DNA from: JBFGCT01 sp963825565
GTDB lineage: Bacteria > Actinomycetota > Acidimicrobiia > Acidimicrobiales > Ilumatobacteraceae
Reading direction: 5' to 3'
Assembly (NCBI GenBank): GCA_963825565.1
Contig: CAWGTW010000007.1
Span: 496,001-560,000, forward strand
DNA length: 64,000 nt
A program made the translations under genes and the position numbers. Below, piece by piece: positions 47,753-56,600 of this stretch. Every line of letters begins with the position of its first letter. The stretch's first letter is position 1. The notes under the pieces were generated by a model, which saw only the letters and a program-made list of their open reading frames with translations, made no database searches and was not told where the DNA came from.

Positions 47753-48433
47753 TCAGGAGTCGGTGAACTCGATGCCCTTGTGGGATCCGTCGCACAGCGG
47801 CTTGTTGCCCGACGCGCCGCAGCGGCACAGGGTGACCCGCGCCCGTGTCTCGAGTTCCACGCCCGCGCTGGTCGCGACGCTGATGCCGCCGGTCACCCAG
47901 AGTGGGCCGTCGTCGATCACGCCGACCTGCGCCGGCCGAGCGACCTCGACATCGGTGTCGTCACCGTCGAACCGGTAGGTCAGGGCGCCGGACGGGCACT
48001 TCTCGATCTCGGCGATCACTGCCATCCGCACTCGCGAGTCACCGGTCTCGGCGACCTGGTCCCACACGTTGGTCAGCTGATTGCCGCAGAAGCCGGCGTG
48101 CACGCAGATCGAGCGGTCGTCGCGCACGGTGAGCCTGGTCCCGCCGATCACCGACGACCGGTCGTCGTACGTGCCGGTGGCCACTTCGGTTCCGTCGAAA
48201 CCGGCCGAGGCGTGGGTGCCGTCGCAGAACGGTTTGTTGGCCGACTGGCCACACCGGCACAGCGCATAGCTCCCGGAGGTCTCGAGCGGCGCACTCGACT
48301 TCCAGGCGAGCGGCTCACCATGCTCGGACTCGACAGCGGTGTGACGGACGAGCCGGACGCCGCCGCGGACGAGATACGGACCGTTCGGCAGGCTGGTGAT
48401 CGAAGGGGCGGGGGGACCATCGGTGTCGGACAT
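47753..48433 (-). CDS. Iron-sulfur protein with two CDGSH motifs flanking a ferredoxin-like domain
   Basis: 226 residues. The first CDGSH domain reads YALCRCGQSANKPFCDGTHA (C-x-C-x6-PFCDGTH) and the second reads TLCRCGASGNKPLCDGSHKG at the C-terminus; each should bind a [2Fe-2S] cluster with three Cys and one His. Between them lies a divergent mono-cluster ferredoxin-like segment (SICVHAGFCGNQLTNVW, EIEKCPSGALTYRFDG). The combination suggests electron transfer or redox sensing. No partner gene is adjacent. ATG 48433. Confidence 0.9.
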   Translation of the reverse strand: MSDTDGPPAPSITSLPNGPYLVRGGVRLVRHTAVESEHGEPLAWKSSAPLETSGSYALCRCGQSANKPFCDGTHASAGFDGTEVATGTYDDRSSVIGGTRLTVRDDRSICVHAGFCGNQLTNVWDQVAETGDSRVRMAVIAEIEKCPSGALTYRFDGDDTDVEVARPAQVGVIDDGPLWVTGGISVATSAGVELETRARVTLCRCGASGNKPLCDGSHKGIEFTDS

Positions 48434-48466
48434 CGAGCCATTCTTCCAGAACGCCGAAACGGGCGC

Positions 48467-48591
48467 TCATGCGATCGCCCCGGACTCGTGCTCGCCGCCT
48501 CGTCGCGGTACGCCTCGAACTCGGACTTGCCCGGTGGCGTGAGCAGCACCCACGGATCGTCCGGCGTCCCCGATCCTTCGACGTCGCTCAT
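48467..48591 (-). pseudogene. Remnant of a DUF6855-like gene (N-terminus only)
   Basis: From ATG 48591 the sequence SDVEGSGTPDDPWVLLTPPG and KSEFEAYRDE matches the N-terminus of a small actinobacterial protein family that I recall as DUF6855. After about 32 residues the similarity stops; no continuation of the family is seen in any frame before the CDGSH gene start. It is therefore a truncated remnant, beside another remnant on the opposite strand. Confidence 0.45.
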
Positions 48592-48649
48592 CTCGGTGCC
48601 CTGCTCGTACGCGGCCGATCGCCGCTGCAGACCGCCATCATGGCGATCG

Positions 48650-48880
48650 AAGACCGTTGCGGTCCTCGACCGGCTGCAGCCGATCCGGGTCCGGCGCGCC
48701 GAGCGCGAGGACGCCCGCGGCTGGGTCCGGGCCACGTTCCGGCTCGGCTCGATCGACGGCGTCGCGCTCGAGGTGCTGTCGCTCGGCCCCGACGTCGAGG
48801 TGCTCGAACCGGTGGCGGTGCGCGAGCGAGTCGCCGCGCTCGTCGCGGCGACCGCCGCGCTGTACGACACGTCGGACTGA
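48650..48880 (+). pseudogene. Remnant of a WYL-domain regulator (C-terminus only)
   Basis: The frame ending at 48880 encodes RGWVRATFRLGSIDGVALEV and GPDVEVLEPVAVRERVAALV followed by AALYDTSD, the usual last 75 residues of WYL-domain transcription factors. No start codon, helix-turn-helix or remaining WYL domain is found upstream. It appears to be the 3' end of a gene whose 5' part was lost, probably in the same event that truncated the minus-strand neighbour. Confidence 0.5.
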
Positions 48881-48989
48881 CGCCGCGATCCAACGGTGCG
48901 CCCGGCCGGGTTGCGGGCACCCGCCGTGCGGGCGACACCCCCGTCGTTCGGTCCCAGCCGGAGGGCCGCGACTCGCTACCGTCACCGGT

Positions 48990-49394
48990 ATGTCCGAGAC
49001 CGCCACCCGGGTCCCGATCGTCGACTACCTCGTGCTCGACGACGGCGATCCCCACCTCGTCGCGCGGGAGTGCACATCGTGCGGCGCCCGCTTCTTCGAT
49101 CGGCGCAACGCGTGCGCCTCGTGCTTCGGCACCGACTTCGAGCGGGTCGCGATCCCCACCGAGGGAGAACTGCGGACGTTCACGATCGTGGCCCTCGCTG
49201 CGCCGGGCGTCGAGGTGCCCTTCGTCGCCGGCGTCGTCGACTGCGGCGGAACCAGCGTGCGCGGCAACCTGCGCAACGTCGAGCCCGACGCCGACCACGT
49301 GCACCTGCACATGCCCGTCCGCCTGACCACCTACTCGCTCGGCACCGACGACCACGGCGTCGAAGCGATCGGTTTCGCCTTCGAACCACGATGA
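48990..49394 (+). CDS. DUF35 OB-fold protein with zinc ribbon, partner of the thiolase
   Basis: 134 residues. The N-terminal rubredoxin-like ribbon has ECTSCGARFFDRRNACASCF (two C-x2-C pairs), and the rest is an OB fold (GELRTFTIVALAAPGVEVPF, GFAFEPR). Such proteins form complexes with SCP2-type thiolases and act in acyl-CoA chemistry, for example steroid side-chain degradation in characterised cases. The thiolase gene follows after 151 bp on the same strand, which supports a functional pair. Confidence 0.88.
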   Translation: MSETATRVPIVDYLVLDDGDPHLVARECTSCGARFFDRRNACASCFGTDFERVAIPTEGELRTFTIVALAAPGVEVPFVAGVVDCGGTSVRGNLRNVEPDADHVHLHMPVRLTTYSLGTDDHGVEAIGFAFEPR

Positions 49395-49405
49395 GACCGG
49401 ACGAA

Positions 49406-49535
49406 CCAACCACCAACGGGCCGTGAGGCCTCGACAACCAAGAACGACGCGAGCGCCACCGAGCACGGCTGGCGTCGAGGCCGACCAACCGCCACCAACC
49501 ACCAACGGGCCGTGAGGCCTCGACAACCAAGAACG
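49406..49535. repeat. 41-bp direct repeat flanking 48 bp, upstream of the thiolase gene
   Basis: Identical 41-bp sequences containing GGGCCGTGAGGCCTCGACAA lie at 49406-49446 and 49495-49535. The second copy ends 10 bp before the thiolase ATG, so its AAGAACG end forms part of the leader. It is probably a local duplication; GAGGCCTC within it is a palindrome. Confidence 0.85.
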
Positions 49536-49545
49536 GATACGGAGT

Positions 49546-50754
49546 ATGAGCGCGTCGGACGACATCTGGATCCTCGGGATCAACATGACCAAGTTCGGTA
49601 AGCACCCCGACCGCGACGTCGTCGACCTGGCGTCGGAGGCGACGATGGCCGCACTCGCCGACGGAGGCGTCACGATGGCCGACATCGGCATCCTCGCCGC
49701 GGGCAACCTGATGGGGTCCGGCGGCATCGGCCAGCAGCTCCAGAAGCAGGTCGGCCAGACCGGCATCCCGGTCTACAACGTGTCCAACGCGTGCGCGACG
49801 GGCGCGACCGCATTGCGCACGGCGATCATGGCGGTCAAAGCCGGCGAGTGCGACATGGGCCTGGCGGTCGGGGTCGAGAAGCTCGCTGGCGCGGGGCTCC
49901 TGGGCGGCGGGGGCCGACCGAAGGCCGACGGCACGGAGTGGGAACCGCACGGCCGCTTCGGCGCCGTGGCCCCGACCGACGGCCGCATCGGCACCGACGC
50001 GATGCCCGGCGTGTTCGCCCAGGTCGGAATGGAGTACGGCCACAAGTACGGCGGAGCCGACTTCGAGCTGTTCGCCCGCATCTCGGAAAAGAACCACGCC
50101 CACTCGACGCTGAACCCGCTCGCCGCCTACCAGAAGCGATTCACACTCGAGGAGATCATGGGCGACATGATGATCGCCTACCCGAACACGCGGCCGATGT
50201 GCTCGGCCAACTGCGACGGCGCAGCGGCGGCGGTCGTCGTCAGCGGCGAGAAGCTGAAGACGCTGTCCCGAGAGCAGCAGCGGCGGGCGGTGAAGGTGAG
50301 CGCATCGGTGCTGACGACCGACCCGTACGAGGAAGCGTGCCAGGTGCTCCCCAACGTCAACACCCTGACGCGCAACGCGGCGCGAACGGCCTACGACGCA
50401 GCGGGTGTCGGCCCCGAGGACCTCGATCTCGTCGAGCTGCACGACTGCTTCGCCACCGCCGAGCTCGTGCACTACGACAACCTGATGCTCTGCGACGAGG
50501 GCGGCGCGGTCGACTTCTTCGAGTCCGGCGCACCGTGGCGGGACGGATCGACCCCGGTCAACGTGTCGGGCGGGTTGCAGTCGAAGGGCCATCCGATCTC
50601 GGCGACGGGGATCGCCAACATCTGGGAGGTCTGCCATCACCTGCGCAACGAGGCCGGCGGTCGCCAGATCGAGGGCGCCAAGGTCGGCCTGGCCCACGTG
50701 ATCGGCCTCGGCTCGGCGTGCGGCGTTCACATCCTCGAGAAGTCCGCGGCGTAA
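49546..50754 (+). CDS. SCP2-type thiolase / acetyl-CoA acetyltransferase family protein
   Basis: 402 residues of thiolase fold. The nucleophilic C83 is in VYNVSNACATGATALRTAIM, the histidine motif is DLVELHDCFATAELVHYDNL, GGLQSKGHPISATGIANIWE carries the second His, and GLGSACGVHILEK has the C-terminal Cys. These features mark the SCP2/lipid-transfer type rather than degradative FadA. The DUF35 protein just upstream is its usual partner. The pathway cannot be named because no other beta-oxidation genes lie nearby. Confidence 0.92.
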   Translation: MSASDDIWILGINMTKFGKHPDRDVVDLASEATMAALADGGVTMADIGILAAGNLMGSGGIGQQLQKQVGQTGIPVYNVSNACATGATALRTAIMAVKAGECDMGLAVGVEKLAGAGLLGGGGRPKADGTEWEPHGRFGAVAPTDGRIGTDAMPGVFAQVGMEYGHKYGGADFELFARISEKNHAHSTLNPLAAYQKRFTLEEIMGDMMIAYPNTRPMCSANCDGAAAAVVVSGEKLKTLSREQQRRAVKVSASVLTTDPYEEACQVLPNVNTLTRNAARTAYDAAGVGPEDLDLVELHDCFATAELVHYDNLMLCDEGGAVDFFESGAPWRDGSTPVNVSGGLQSKGHPISATGIANIWEVCHHLRNEAGGRQIEGAKVGLAHVIGLGSACGVHILEKSAA

Positions 50755-50787
50755 CCCCTTGACCAGTCGGTGGCCATCGTCGCCTGC

Positions 50788-51528
50788 TCAGCTCGTCAAC
50801 TCGCCCTCCAGGATCCGCTGCTCGAGGTCGGAGACCTCCGCGGTGACCTCGACCCCTACCTCGGCGAGAATCCGGCGGAGCCGGGCGCACGCCCGCAGTG
50901 CCTCGACCCGCCGATCACCGAGCGCCAACGCCTCGATCAGCAGGGACCACAGCCGTTCCCGGTAGGGGTACTCCTCGACGGCGCTCTCCAGCTCGCCGAC
51001 GACGAGTTCATGGCGGCCGAGCGCAACGTCGGCCTCGAGGCTCAGCTCCATCGCCGCGAGCCGGAGCTCGTCGAGGCGATACGCCTCCAGCCGGAACGCT
51101 TCCTCGTCGGCCAGGTCGCCGAACGGGCGGCCTCTCCAGAGTCCGAGGGCCTCGTGGGACAACTGCCACGACGTGGCGGGATCGACACGAGCCTCGGTCG
51201 CCCGTCTCAGAAGCCCCTCGAACTGAACGGCGTCGATGGTGACCGCATCGAGCGCGAGCTCGTAGGAGTGGTCGGTCAGGATCAATGAATCGCCACCGAG
51301 CAGGTGACGTAGGTCGGAGACGTACGACTGCAGGGTGTTGTCGGCCGACGCAGGCGGACGATCCCCCCACAGCACGTCGCGCAGGCGGTCGATCGTGACG
51401 GCGTGACCGGCCGAGACGACGAATGCTCCGAGTAGCGCCCGCGCCCGTCTGCCACCGACCGACAGGACTCCCGTCGGCGTCAGCACGTCGATCGGCCCGA
51501 GCACCCGGATCACCCGTCTCGGCTCCAT
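50788..51528 (-). CDS. SARP/AfsR-type transcriptional regulator (winged helix + BTAD)
   Basis: 246 residues. The N-terminal OmpR-like DNA-binding domain (IRVLGPIDVLTPTGVLSVGG, RARALLGAFVVSAGHAVTID, LRDVLWGDRPPASADNTLQS, YVSDLRHLLG) is followed by a bacterial transcriptional activation domain (FEGLLRRATEARVDPATSWQ, HELVVGELESAVEEYPYRER). No NB-ARC or TPR module follows, so it is a small SARP. These often activate secondary-metabolite or development genes, but the only divergent neighbour is the repeat-rich membrane protein at 51698. ATG 51528 gives a clean start. Confidence 0.9.
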   Translation of the reverse strand: MEPRRVIRVLGPIDVLTPTGVLSVGGRRARALLGAFVVSAGHAVTIDRLRDVLWGDRPPASADNTLQSYVSDLRHLLGGDSLILTDHSYELALDAVTIDAVQFEGLLRRATEARVDPATSWQLSHEALGLWRGRPFGDLADEEAFRLEAYRLDELRLAAMELSLEADVALGRHELVVGELESAVEEYPYRERLWSLLIEALALGDRRVEALRACARLRRILAEVGVEVTAEVSDLEQRILEGELTS

Positions 51529-51697
51529 ACGACCACCACCACCCTCTTCCTCCAGTGTCCACCCCGCGGTGTTCCCGTCAAGAGGCGGAGGTCCACCAGC
51601 CGAGCCCCGGCCCGTTCCCAGCCGAAGGGACGCGCGTCTCCAGGTCTCGGGCGCACGCTGAAGTCGGGAAGAGGAACTCGCGAGAGAGGAGTTAGCG

Positions 51698-52393
51698 ATG
51701 CCGAACTTGCTCGATCGATTGCACATTCACCATGCGGCTCCCGAGCAGTTGCCCGAGACGCCGACCCGCGTCCCAGAGTCGCCGGAGGTCGTCGAACACG
51801 GTCGGCGCGCGACCACACCGCCGGCCGGCGCAGCCAAGCGGGTTCGCTGGCTCCGCTGGGTTGCCCTGATCGTCCTGGCCGGTGGCGGCGCTGTGGCGCT
51901 CGCGATGTTGACCAGCGACAGCGGCACCGACGTGACCAGCGATTGGCCGAACGCGACCGAAGGCCCGGGCGGATACAGCATGGGTCCGGTCGGCGGCCCT
52001 GCCGTGATCAACGCGCAGCCGAACGCGACCGAAGGCCCGGGCGGATACAGCATGGGTCCGGTCAGCGTCCCCGCCGTCATCAACGCGCCGCGCACCGCTG
52101 ATGGCGCCGAGGGCTGGATCGAATCCCTGCGGATCCCCCCGACGGTGCCCCGCACCGCTGACGGCGCCGAGCACTGGATCCAATACCTCCGGATCCCCCC
52201 GACGGTGCCCCGCACCGCTGACGGCGCCGAGCACTGGATCCAATCCGTCGAGGCGAGGACCGTGCAGCTCGACCCGATCATCGCCGATCTCGAGGCGAAC
52301 TCGGAGAACGGGCTGACGATCGCGACCCCACCGTCGGTCGACCAGATCGTCGCCGATCTCGAAGCGAACTCGGAGAACGGGCTGACGACCTGA
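51698..52393 (+). CDS. Single-pass membrane protein built from three sets of short repeats
   Basis: 231 residues, preceded by GAGAGGAG. A 50-residue N-terminal part leads to one membrane helix at about 51-71 (WLRWVALIVLAGGGAVALAM). The C-terminal part is entirely repetitive: two copies of a 23-24 residue unit (PNATEGPGGYSMGPV...PAVINA, 84-130), three copies of a 20-residue unit (PRTADGAEHWIQ.LRIPPTV, 131-183, last truncated) and two copies of ADLEANSENGLT with a hydrophobic lead (194-207, 217-230). Repeats are near-identical in DNA, so recent expansion is likely. I recognise no family. It is divergent from a SARP regulator and followed by a strong terminator. Confidence 0.8.
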   Translation: MPNLLDRLHIHHAAPEQLPETPTRVPESPEVVEHGRRATTPPAGAAKRVRWLRWVALIVLAGGGAVALAMLTSDSGTDVTSDWPNATEGPGGYSMGPVGGPAVINAQPNATEGPGGYSMGPVSVPAVINAPRTADGAEGWIESLRIPPTVPRTADGAEHWIQYLRIPPTVPRTADGAEHWIQSVEARTVQLDPIIADLEANSENGLTIATPPSVDQIVADLEANSENGLTT

Positions 52394-52455
52394 ACCCGCC
52401 GAGGACGACGACCGGACCGGGCTCGAACGCTCGGGCCGAACGTCTGACACCACGA

Positions 52456-52490
52456 CGCGAACAGCGGGTGCCGGGCACCCGCTGTTCGCG
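52456..52490. terminator. Strong hairpin terminator after the repeat-rich membrane protein
   Basis: Perfect 15-bp stem (52456-52470 with 52476-52490) and a 5-nt loop, about 60 nt after the plus-strand stop and 42 nt before the end of the minus-strand SDR remnant. It can serve both convergent genes. Confidence 0.8.
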
Positions 52491-52531
52491 TGAGCGGCAG
52501 ACCCGATGCCGGGATCGGCCGCGACCTCGGG

Positions 52532-52870
52532 TCACATCTTCCGGGTGAGGCCACCGTCGACGACGAAGATCTCTCCATCTGCGTACTGGTTCCGGAGCAG
52601 CGCCAGCACCGCCTCGGCACAGTCGTCCGGCGTGGCCGATCGGGGCACCGGCACCGACGCCGCAACGGCGGCGTGCAACGCGTCCCAGTCCTCGGTCCAC
52701 GGGGTGGCGACCAGTCCGGGCGCGACCGCGTTGACCCGGATCGGGCCGTAGAACTCGGCGAGCACGCGAGGGTCAACCGGCCGAGCGCACCCCTGGTCAT
52801 CGAGTACGCGATCGACGACGCGGCCGGGCGGACCCCGGCGAGCTCGTGCCGCATCAGTGAATGCCTGCGA
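52532..52870 (-). pseudogene. Short-chain dehydrogenase remnant (5' truncated, frameshifted)
   Basis: Two frames give the C-terminal half of an SDR: HSLMRHELAGVRPAASSIAY and SMTRGALGRLT, then after a shift near 52768 VLAEFYGPIRVNAVAPGLVA and EIFVVDGGLTRKM. The Rossmann nucleotide-binding half is absent, since the VOC gene begins on the other strand at 52996. The Y-x3-K active-site lysine is replaced by Arg (YSMTR). It cannot be a functional dehydrogenase. Confidence 0.65.
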
Positions 52871-52995
52871 TGTTCCGCGGCTGACTCGACGCCGACACCG
52901 CACACGCTCACTCGGACGGCACCCGTGCCGCGACGGTCAACGGCACGAGCGACCGCCACCACCTCGGGGCCGCTCCGAGCTGGCAAGATCACCCG

Positions 52996-53643
52996 ATGGC
53001 CGTGCTCGATCACCTCGTCTACGCCGTCGCCGACCTCGACGATGCGTGCCGGTGGCTCGCGGACCGGACCGGAGTCGAGCCCGTCGCCGGTGGCGCCCAC
53101 CCCGGCCGGGGGACGCACAACGCCCTCGCCTCGCTCGGTTCGGCCTATCTCGAGTTGATCGCGCCCGACCCGCACCAGCCCGAGCCGCCCGGCCCACGAC
53201 CGTTCGGCCTCGACGGCGTGTCCGGCGACGGCCTGGTCGCGTTCGCCGTCCGCCCCGACGAGAACGACTCGATCGACGGGCTCGTCGACCGGGCGCGCGC
53301 CACGGGGTACGACCCCGGTCCAGTGATCGCGATGAGCCGCCGCCCGCCCGCTGGCTCCGAGCTCCACTGGCGCAACACCCTGCCGCCGCCCGTCGCCGGC
53401 GGGGTCGTCCCGTTCGTGATCGACTGGGGGACGACGGCGATGCCGAGCACCACCGCTCCGCCCGGACTCGCCCTGGTCTCGTTCGAGGTCACTCACCCGG
53501 ACCCCGCCTCCGTCGCCGGCGACCTTGGCGCGCTCGGGCTCACCGTCCCGGTCGGCGTCGGCCCGATGCCAGGGCTCTCGGCCCTGCTGCGGGGGCCGGC
53601 CGGCCCGATCGCGCTCGGTCCTGCGGCGCGTCGCCCCGAGTGA
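52996..53643 (+). CDS. VOC-family (glyoxalase-like) protein
   Basis: 215 residues of the vicinal-oxygen-chelate superfamily, glyoxalase-like domain 3 type. The N-terminal betaalphabeta module is LDHLVYAVADLDDACRWLAD followed by GRGTHNALASLGSAYLELIA. A second module begins near LALVSFEVTHPDPASVAGDL. Metal ligands include the His of LDHLVYAV and the Glu of YLELIAPD. Enzyme activity (dioxygenase, isomerase or other) cannot be assigned. It ends 15 bp from the giant surface-protein gene, with which it is convergent. Confidence 0.85.
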   Translation: MAVLDHLVYAVADLDDACRWLADRTGVEPVAGGAHPGRGTHNALASLGSAYLELIAPDPHQPEPPGPRPFGLDGVSGDGLVAFAVRPDENDSIDGLVDRARATGYDPGPVIAMSRRPPAGSELHWRNTLPPPVAGGVVPFVIDWGTTAMPSTTAPPGLALVSFEVTHPDPASVAGDLGALGLTVPVGVGPMPGLSALLRGPAGPIALGPAARRPE

Positions 53644-53658
53644 CCCGTGCCGGCCGGC

Positions 53659-56600
53659 TCAGGCCTCGTCAGGTCGGCGGCGCCGGCTCCCGAGCAGCAG
53701 CAGGAGACCGGCTGCCAGGAACACGAGCCCCAGCGCCTGGAACGGAGCCGGGTTGCTGCCCGACCGTGGGAGCGGCGCGGGCGGTGGCACCGGCGGTGTC
53801 GTCACCGTCGCCGGCGGTGTGGTCACCGTGGTCGGCGGTGTGGTGGGCGGCGTCGTCGGCGTCGTCTGGTTGCCCGGGGGCGACGGGTCGGGCGGTGGCG
53901 TCACGATCGTCACGGTCGCGGTCGAACAGAACACGAGGCGGGTGGCCGGGTTGTCCCCGAGCGTGGCCAGCGAATCGAGATCGCAGATCGTGTAGGTGAA
54001 CGTGTCGGAGCCGGCGAAGTCGGTGGCCGGCGTGTAGGTCACGGTCCCGTCGCCGTTGATCACGACCGTGCCGTTGGAAGGCTGGCTGACCGCGGTGACG
54101 GTCACCACCGTGCCAGTGGGGATCGAATCGTTGCCGACGACGGCGACGATCACCGGCGTGTTCTGCGGGGTCTCGCCGTAGTCGTCGGCGGCGACCGGGC
54201 CGACCTGCGGCACCAACGCCAGATCGAGTGAGTCGTCGGAGCCGTTGATCACGAGCGTCGTGGTGCGGATGATGATCGACGGCACCAGCCCGATCGGGAC
54301 GGTGGTCGGGTCGAGGGTCACCACGTAGTCGCCCGCCGGGAGGTCGGTGAACTGGTAGTAGCCGGTCGCGTCGGTGACCGTCGTGAAGGTGAGCACGCCG
54401 CTCGAGGTCGACACGGTCGCCGTCACGGTCACGCCGCCGACGCCGGGCTCGCCGGGGTCGAGCACACCGTTCTCGTTGTCATCGACGAAGACGTTGTCGC
54501 CCAGCGAAGCGGTACCGGTCGTCGCGAAGTCGACACCACCGACCGGCGAGCCGCCGATGGCGATTTCGGTCGTCAGGTCGACGATCGTGTCCGGGTCGAC
54601 GGTCGGGTCGATCAGCCCGTCGGGCAGCGTCGTCGGGTCGACGGCGATGACGTAGCCGCCGGGCGGCAGGTCGTCGAAGGAGTATGCGCCACCCGCCGTC
54701 GTCGTCGTGAACGTCACGTCGTCGGGGGTGCCGGCGATGCCGTCGGGTCCGTCCCAGGTCGCGGTGACGGTGACGCCGTCGTGGCCGGGGTCGCCCGGGT
54801 CGATCGCACCGTCGCCGGACACGTCGTACACGACCTCGCCGTCGAGGTGTCCCGCACCGAGGACTGCGAAGTCGACGTCGAGATCGGTCGCGCCGGAGAG
54901 CACGGACACGGTCTGCTGGTCGCCGCCGGTCTCGACGCGGTACCCGCCCGGCGTCGTGATCGACACCGTGTAGAGGCCGGGATCGACCGTGAAGCCGTAG
55001 TTGCCGGCGGAGTCGGTCGTCGTGGTAGCGACGAGCGCGCCGCCGGAATCGCGCAGCTCGACGGTCACGCCGGCGAGCCCGGGCTCGCCCGGATCCTGGA
55101 TACCGTCGCCGTCGAGGTCGACCCAGACGGTGTCGCCGATCGCCGCAGGGGCGAAGATCCCCGCGTCGACGTTGACGACGGCGGCACCGCTGACGATGTC
55201 GATCGCCGCGGTCTGGCCGGTCGGGGTGACCACGTCGGAGTCGAGCGCGTCGCTGCCGACGTCGGGCACCGTGAACGCGGACCCCGCCGGCAGCTCGACG
55301 TGCACCTGGTACGACCCGGGCAGCAGTCCGGTGAAGCTGTACGACCCGTCGCCGAGGGTGGACATCGAGGCCACGACCGCGCCGCCGTCGAGCAGCTCGA
55401 CGAGCACCCCGGCCACGCCGGTGTCGCCCACCCGGGTCCCGTCGCCCGCCGTATCGGCGAACACCATGCCGGAGAGGCTGGCCGGCTGGGCGAAACCTAG
55501 GTCGACATCGTCGATCGCGTCGTCGGACACGACGGCGACGGTGACCGGCGATGAGGTCGTCGTCGGCATCGAGCCGGCGGGCAGCGTCGCGCCGTCGACG
55601 GCGACCGAGTAGGTGCCCGGGATCAGGCCGACGAAGGTATAGACGCCGGACGCGTCGGTCACCGCCGTCGTCGTCCCCGCGCCGCCGTCGGTGAGGACGA
55701 CGGTCACGCCGGCCAGCCCGGGCTCGCCCGGATCCTGCGCGCCGTCGCCGTCGAGGTCGTCGAAGATCGTGTCGCCGATCGAGGCGGTGGTGACGTACCC
55801 GACGTCGAGATCGTCCCGCAGCTCGTTCGAGACGAGCGTGACCGCAAAGGTCGTCGCCGTCGTCGCCGTCATCGCCGAGCCGGAGTTGACACCGATCGGC
55901 GCCGTCGCCGGGTCGACCGTCACCGTGTAGTCGCCTGCGACGAGCGCGGTCAACGTGTACGCGCCGGTTGCATCGGTCGTCGCCGTGTCGACGACCGCAC
56001 CTGCGCCGTCGCGCAGCTCGAGCACGACGCCGGCGATGCCGGGCTCGCCGGCGTCGCGGACGCCGTCGCCGTCGAGGTCGTGCCACACCAGGTCGCCGAC
56101 GGTCGCCGGAGCGCTGTACCCGAAGTCGACGTCGAGGTCCGATCCGCCCGAGAGCAGCGTGGTCGCCTGCGTGTTTCCGGCGTCGGTCCCTGCCGTCGTC
56201 GCGGCGTAGCCGGCCGGAAGCGTGCTCGGGTCGACGAGCACCTCGTAGCTTCCCGGCGCGAGGTTGGCGAACAGGTAGGCGCCGGTCGAGGTCGTCACCC
56301 GCGTGCCGACGACGACGCCGCCGAGCACCAGGTCGACCGTGACGCCACCGATGCCCGGCTCACCGGCGTCGCGGACGCCGTCCCCGTCGAGGTCGTCCCA
56401 GACCTCGTTGCCGATCGAACCGCCGGCGAAGTCGGCGAACCCGAAGTCGAGGCTGTCGTCGAGCTGATCGGAGAGGAGCACGACGGTCGAGGGGTTGTTT
56501 CCGGTCGTCGAGGAGTACGCCGCCGGTGCACCGGTCACGCGCACCTCGTAGGTGCCGGGCTCGATCCCGGAGAACGCATAGGAACCGTCGGCGGCCGTCA

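Noticed and set aside
51727..53496. A 589-codon minus-strand frame opposite the repeat-rich protein and VOC gene
   Set aside because: It is a shadow; it includes a short piece of the SDR remnant by chance, and the rest has no protein character.
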